Shown piece by piece: positions 61,806 to 64,000 of a DNA stretch of 64,000 nucleotides (its first letter is position 1; each line of letters opens with the position of its first letter). The notes under the pieces were generated by a model. The model was given only the letters and a program-made list of their open reading frames with translations. It ran no database searches and was not told where the DNA came from. The DNA lies in the NCBI RefSeq assembly GCF_900108855.1, contig NZ_FNXY01000004.1, positions 186,001 through 250,000 on the forward strand. Direction: 5' to 3'. The position numbers and the translations under genes are program-made. The stretch comes from Dyadobacter koreensis. Its GTDB lineage: Bacteria; Bacteroidota; Bacteroidia; Cytophagales; Spirosomataceae.

Positions 61806-64000
61806 ATGAAAAACCGATTGATTTTATCCTTCGTACTTATGCTGTGCATAATCGAAGCGAGGGCCACACATATTGTGGGTGGGCAATTATTTATAAGCGA
61901 GAACAAAAATAGTTATTATAACTATAACATTGGGCTTACCATGTATTTCGATGCCCTTAACGGCAATCCCGGCGCGGAGGACAATCAGGTCGCTGTGTAT
62001 GTCTTTCGAAAGCGCGATAACGCTGCCATGGGTTTTGTTCGGCTCCCAAAAATAGAACGAAAATCGGTCTCTTACACAAATCCACTTTGCGGAATCGCCT
62101 CAACAGAAACAATTCAGATAACTTACGCAACCGATATAAGGCTCGAAAATGTAGATTTTAGTGATTCCGGTGGATATTATATGGTCTGGGACAGATGTTG
62201 CAGAAACGGAACGATTACCAATATCAAATCCCCAGGAGACGCCGGAAGTTTATTTTATCTCGAATTTCCCCCAATCGTCAAGAACGGCGTAACCTTTCAT
62301 AATTCTTCTCCAAAATTTTCCGTCATTCAAGGAGATTACGCCTGCGTCAACTCACCTTTCTTTTTTAATTTTGGAGGAACAGACGCAGATGGCGATAGTT
62401 TATCCTATCGGCTGATAACCCCTATGCAAGGCTTTTCAACGAAAGATCAGCCAAGCGTTCAGGCGATTGGTTCATCGAATTACCCAACGCTGAACTGGAT
62501 CGACGGAGTAACCAACGAAAATATCATCCCAGGCCCGAAACCTTTGACTATCGACGTTAGAACGGGCATGCTTTCAGTTACCCCCGGAAATCTTGGTTTG
62601 TATGTTTTCGCCGTTCAGGTCGATGAATACAGAAATGGTGTAAAAATCGGAACACTCACGCGCGACTTTCAGCTACGGGTTGTTGACTGTCCCAAAATGG
62701 ATGAGCCGAAATTGCTTTTTAAAGAAAAAGGTAAAAGTAATTTTTACAATGGTAACGAAATTGTCACCATAAAAAAAGAAGACCCAAATTGCTTTGAAGT
62801 GATGGTGACCGATCCGACTGTCAACGACTTTTTGAAGGTTACCGGACGTGCCATTGATCACAGCCAGAACTATTTTTCGATACTTCCGGCACAGTATCGC
62901 ACGACCGTCGCGAACGACACCATGCGTTTTGAAGTGTGCCTTGACGAATGTTTTGCTACCTACGACAACCGCCCCATCCGCATCGAATTGATCGCCGAGG
63001 ATGAAAGTTGTCCGGTCCCGCTTACAGATACACTTGTTATCTACATCCGCCGTGAAGGCCCAGAAAATAATCAGCCGGTTGTGACCACATCTCTACCAGG
63101 CGATTTTGTACATGCAACGGCCGGTGTTCCGGTGTCGTTCACAGTCTTTGGAAAAGATCCCGACGCGGATAGCCTCACATTAGCTGGCGCCGGGCAGAAT
63201 TTTTCACTCGCCTCCATGGCTATGATCTTTAATACGATTGGAGGTAAGGCATCTGTTCAGCAGACATTCAGCTGGCTTCCTCCCTGCAACGCACATAAGG
63301 GCGATACGCTGAAAGTCGATTTCACTGCAAATGACTTGCGCTGTGCGGGAAATCCGTTGCCCGGCTCAAAGACCATATATTTCATCATCGACGAATCCCC
63401 CAACTCCGCTCCATCCGTTTCGACATCGCTAAATATGCCGACAGTATCATACGCTCTCCCGTCTTCCGACGGAATCACTTTTGACGTCACCGCCATAGAT
63501 TCTGATACGAACACAATTATACTAACAGCACAGGGCCGAGGTTTTAATCTCACTGATGCCGGTATGTCTTTTGGAAATAAATCCGGGGTGCAACAAATTT
63601 CTTCTCAATTCTCCTGGTCTCCTGATTGCAGGATAATGAATGGCGACTCCAATAAAACTTTTACGGTCGATTTTATTACACAGGACAAGAGTTGTATGGC
63701 AGCGACCGACACCACTTCCGTCACGATACAATTAAGTGACTATACCGCAAAAATGACCATTGATTTGCCCAATGTGATTACACCGAACGGTGATGGGAAA
63801 AATGACTGTTTAATTTTTAACGAAATTCCCGAGGGCTCCTGTAATGACCAGTTCACGGATATCACCATTTTTAACCGCTGGGGAAAACAGGTATACTATT
63901 CAAAAAACAAAGATCAGAACTGGTGCCCAAACACTATCTCCGCTGGATATTATTTCTACGTTGTTCAATATACCCAGAAATCTTTCAAAGGCGGGTTAAC
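61806..64000 (+). CDS. Type IX-secreted surface protein with gliding-motility (CHU) C-terminal domain (partial)
   Basis: The frame opens at the ATG at 61806 and is still open at the window edge (731 codons seen). A signal peptide ends before ATHIVGGQLFI, a start pattern shared by many Bacteroidota surface proteins. The body is a series of Ig/cadherin-like beta domains (GTDADGDSLSYRLITPM, GKDPDADSLTLAGAG) with repeated Cys. From about residue 650 comes the type B sorting domain: NVITPNGDGKNDCLIF, TIFNRWGKQVYYSKN, GYYFYVVQYTQKSFKGG. Only a few residues are probably missing. It would be exported by T9SS and act at the cell surface, perhaps in adhesion or gliding. Confidence 0.88.
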   Translation, partial: MKNRLILSFVLMLCIIEARATHIVGGQLFISENKNSYYNYNIGLTMYFDALNGNPGAEDNQVAVYVFRKRDNAAMGFVRLPKIERKSVSYTNPLCGIASTETIQITYATDIRLENVDFSDSGGYYMVWDRCCRNGTITNIKSPGDAGSLFYLEFPPIVKNGVTFHNSSPKFSVIQGDYACVNSPFFFNFGGTDADGDSLSYRLITPMQGFSTKDQPSVQAIGSSNYPTLNWIDGVTNENIIPGPKPLTIDVRTGMLSVTPGNLGLYVFAVQVDEYRNGVKIGTLTRDFQLRVVDCPKMDEPKLLFKEKGKSNFYNGNEIVTIKKEDPNCFEVMVTDPTVNDFLKVTGRAIDHSQNYFSILPAQYRTTVANDTMRFEVCLDECFATYDNRPIRIELIAEDESCPVPLTDTLVIYIRREGPENNQPVVTTSLPGDFVHATAGVPVSFTVFGKDPDADSLTLAGAGQNFSLASMAMIFNTIGGKASVQQTFSWLPPCNAHKGDTLKVDFTANDLRCAGNPLPGSKTIYFIIDESPNSAPSVSTSLNMPTVSYALPSSDGITFDVTAIDSDTNTIILTAQGRGFNLTDAGMSFGNKSGVQQISSQFSWSPDCRIMNGDSNKTFTVDFITQDKSCMAATDTTSVTIQLSDYTAKMTIDLPNVITPNGDGKNDCLIFNEIPEGSCNDQFTDITIFNRWGKQVYYSKNKDQNWCPNTISAGYYFYVVQYTQKSFKGGL

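Noticed and set aside
1..64000. CRISPR arrays, insertion sequences, prophage or toxin-antitoxin modules.
   Set aside because: No regularly spaced repeats, transposase, phage structural gene or paired small toxin/antitoxin frames were seen on either strand.

Overview
The window is chromosomal DNA of a Bacteroidota bacterium, most likely order Cytophagales, family Spirosomaceae (Dyadobacter-like). The case rests on two SusC/SusD pairs (one with its own ECF sigma factor and FecR anti-sigma), secretion tails of both type A and type B for the type IX system, a short 287-residue housekeeping sigma factor, HU-CCDC81/SPOR and START_2 family proteins found in this phylum, and promoters of the TTG-N20-TAnnTTTG class. 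The genus is inferred from overall gene content; no search was run.

Layout. 1-5167 (+): the 3' part of a heavy-metal RND efflux operon: outer-membrane factor (cut by the window edge), lipoprotein adaptor, a small DUF190 protein and a CusA/CzcA pump. 5245-10824 (-): PVC-type cytochrome c dehydrogenase, ThuA-like protein and two near-identical Tat-exported hydroxypyruvate-isomerase-like TIM barrels, a probable periplasmic sugar oxidation set. 11210-18143 (-): sigma-FecR-SusC-SusD, a self-regulated uptake locus. 18144-26230: AT-rich, gene-poor DNA holding an exported alpha/beta hydrolase, a second SusC/SusD pair without sigma/FecR, and a small XRE regulator with operator-like repeats. 26527-46570: mostly core genes (dapD, gapA, trmB, folC, menD, rpoD, pnp, rpsO, an LptF/LptG permease) and an envelope cluster (TonB-like protein, HU-CCDC81/SPOR protein, plugless beta-barrel, 1021-residue TPR protein). 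46743-64000: tRNA-Met, a decayed AraC regulator, an ABC exporter, a 2OG-Fe(II) oxygenase, holA, an AcpH-like protein, an FKBP, dCMP deaminase, a DUF922 protein, comEC, a secreted M43-type protease, phoH, dnaB, rlmD and the start of a large type IX-secreted surface protein.

Most transcription units end in strong inverted repeats that act as intrinsic, often bidirectional, terminators. I saw no CRISPR array, prophage, intact insertion sequence or rRNA gene. The most unusual signals are regulatory: a 30-bp element (26/30 identical) placed the same distance upstream of the dehydrogenase operon and of the sigma-FecR-SusCD operon; a hairpin with the shared string GTGGCTCAC in both susC leaders; and an array of GTAAAC inverted repeats over the promoter of the XRE gene. 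I did not find a convincing wholly new multi-gene system. The dehydrogenase/ThuA/isomerase cluster and the DUF190 gene inside a metal efflux operon are the best candidates for new biology.
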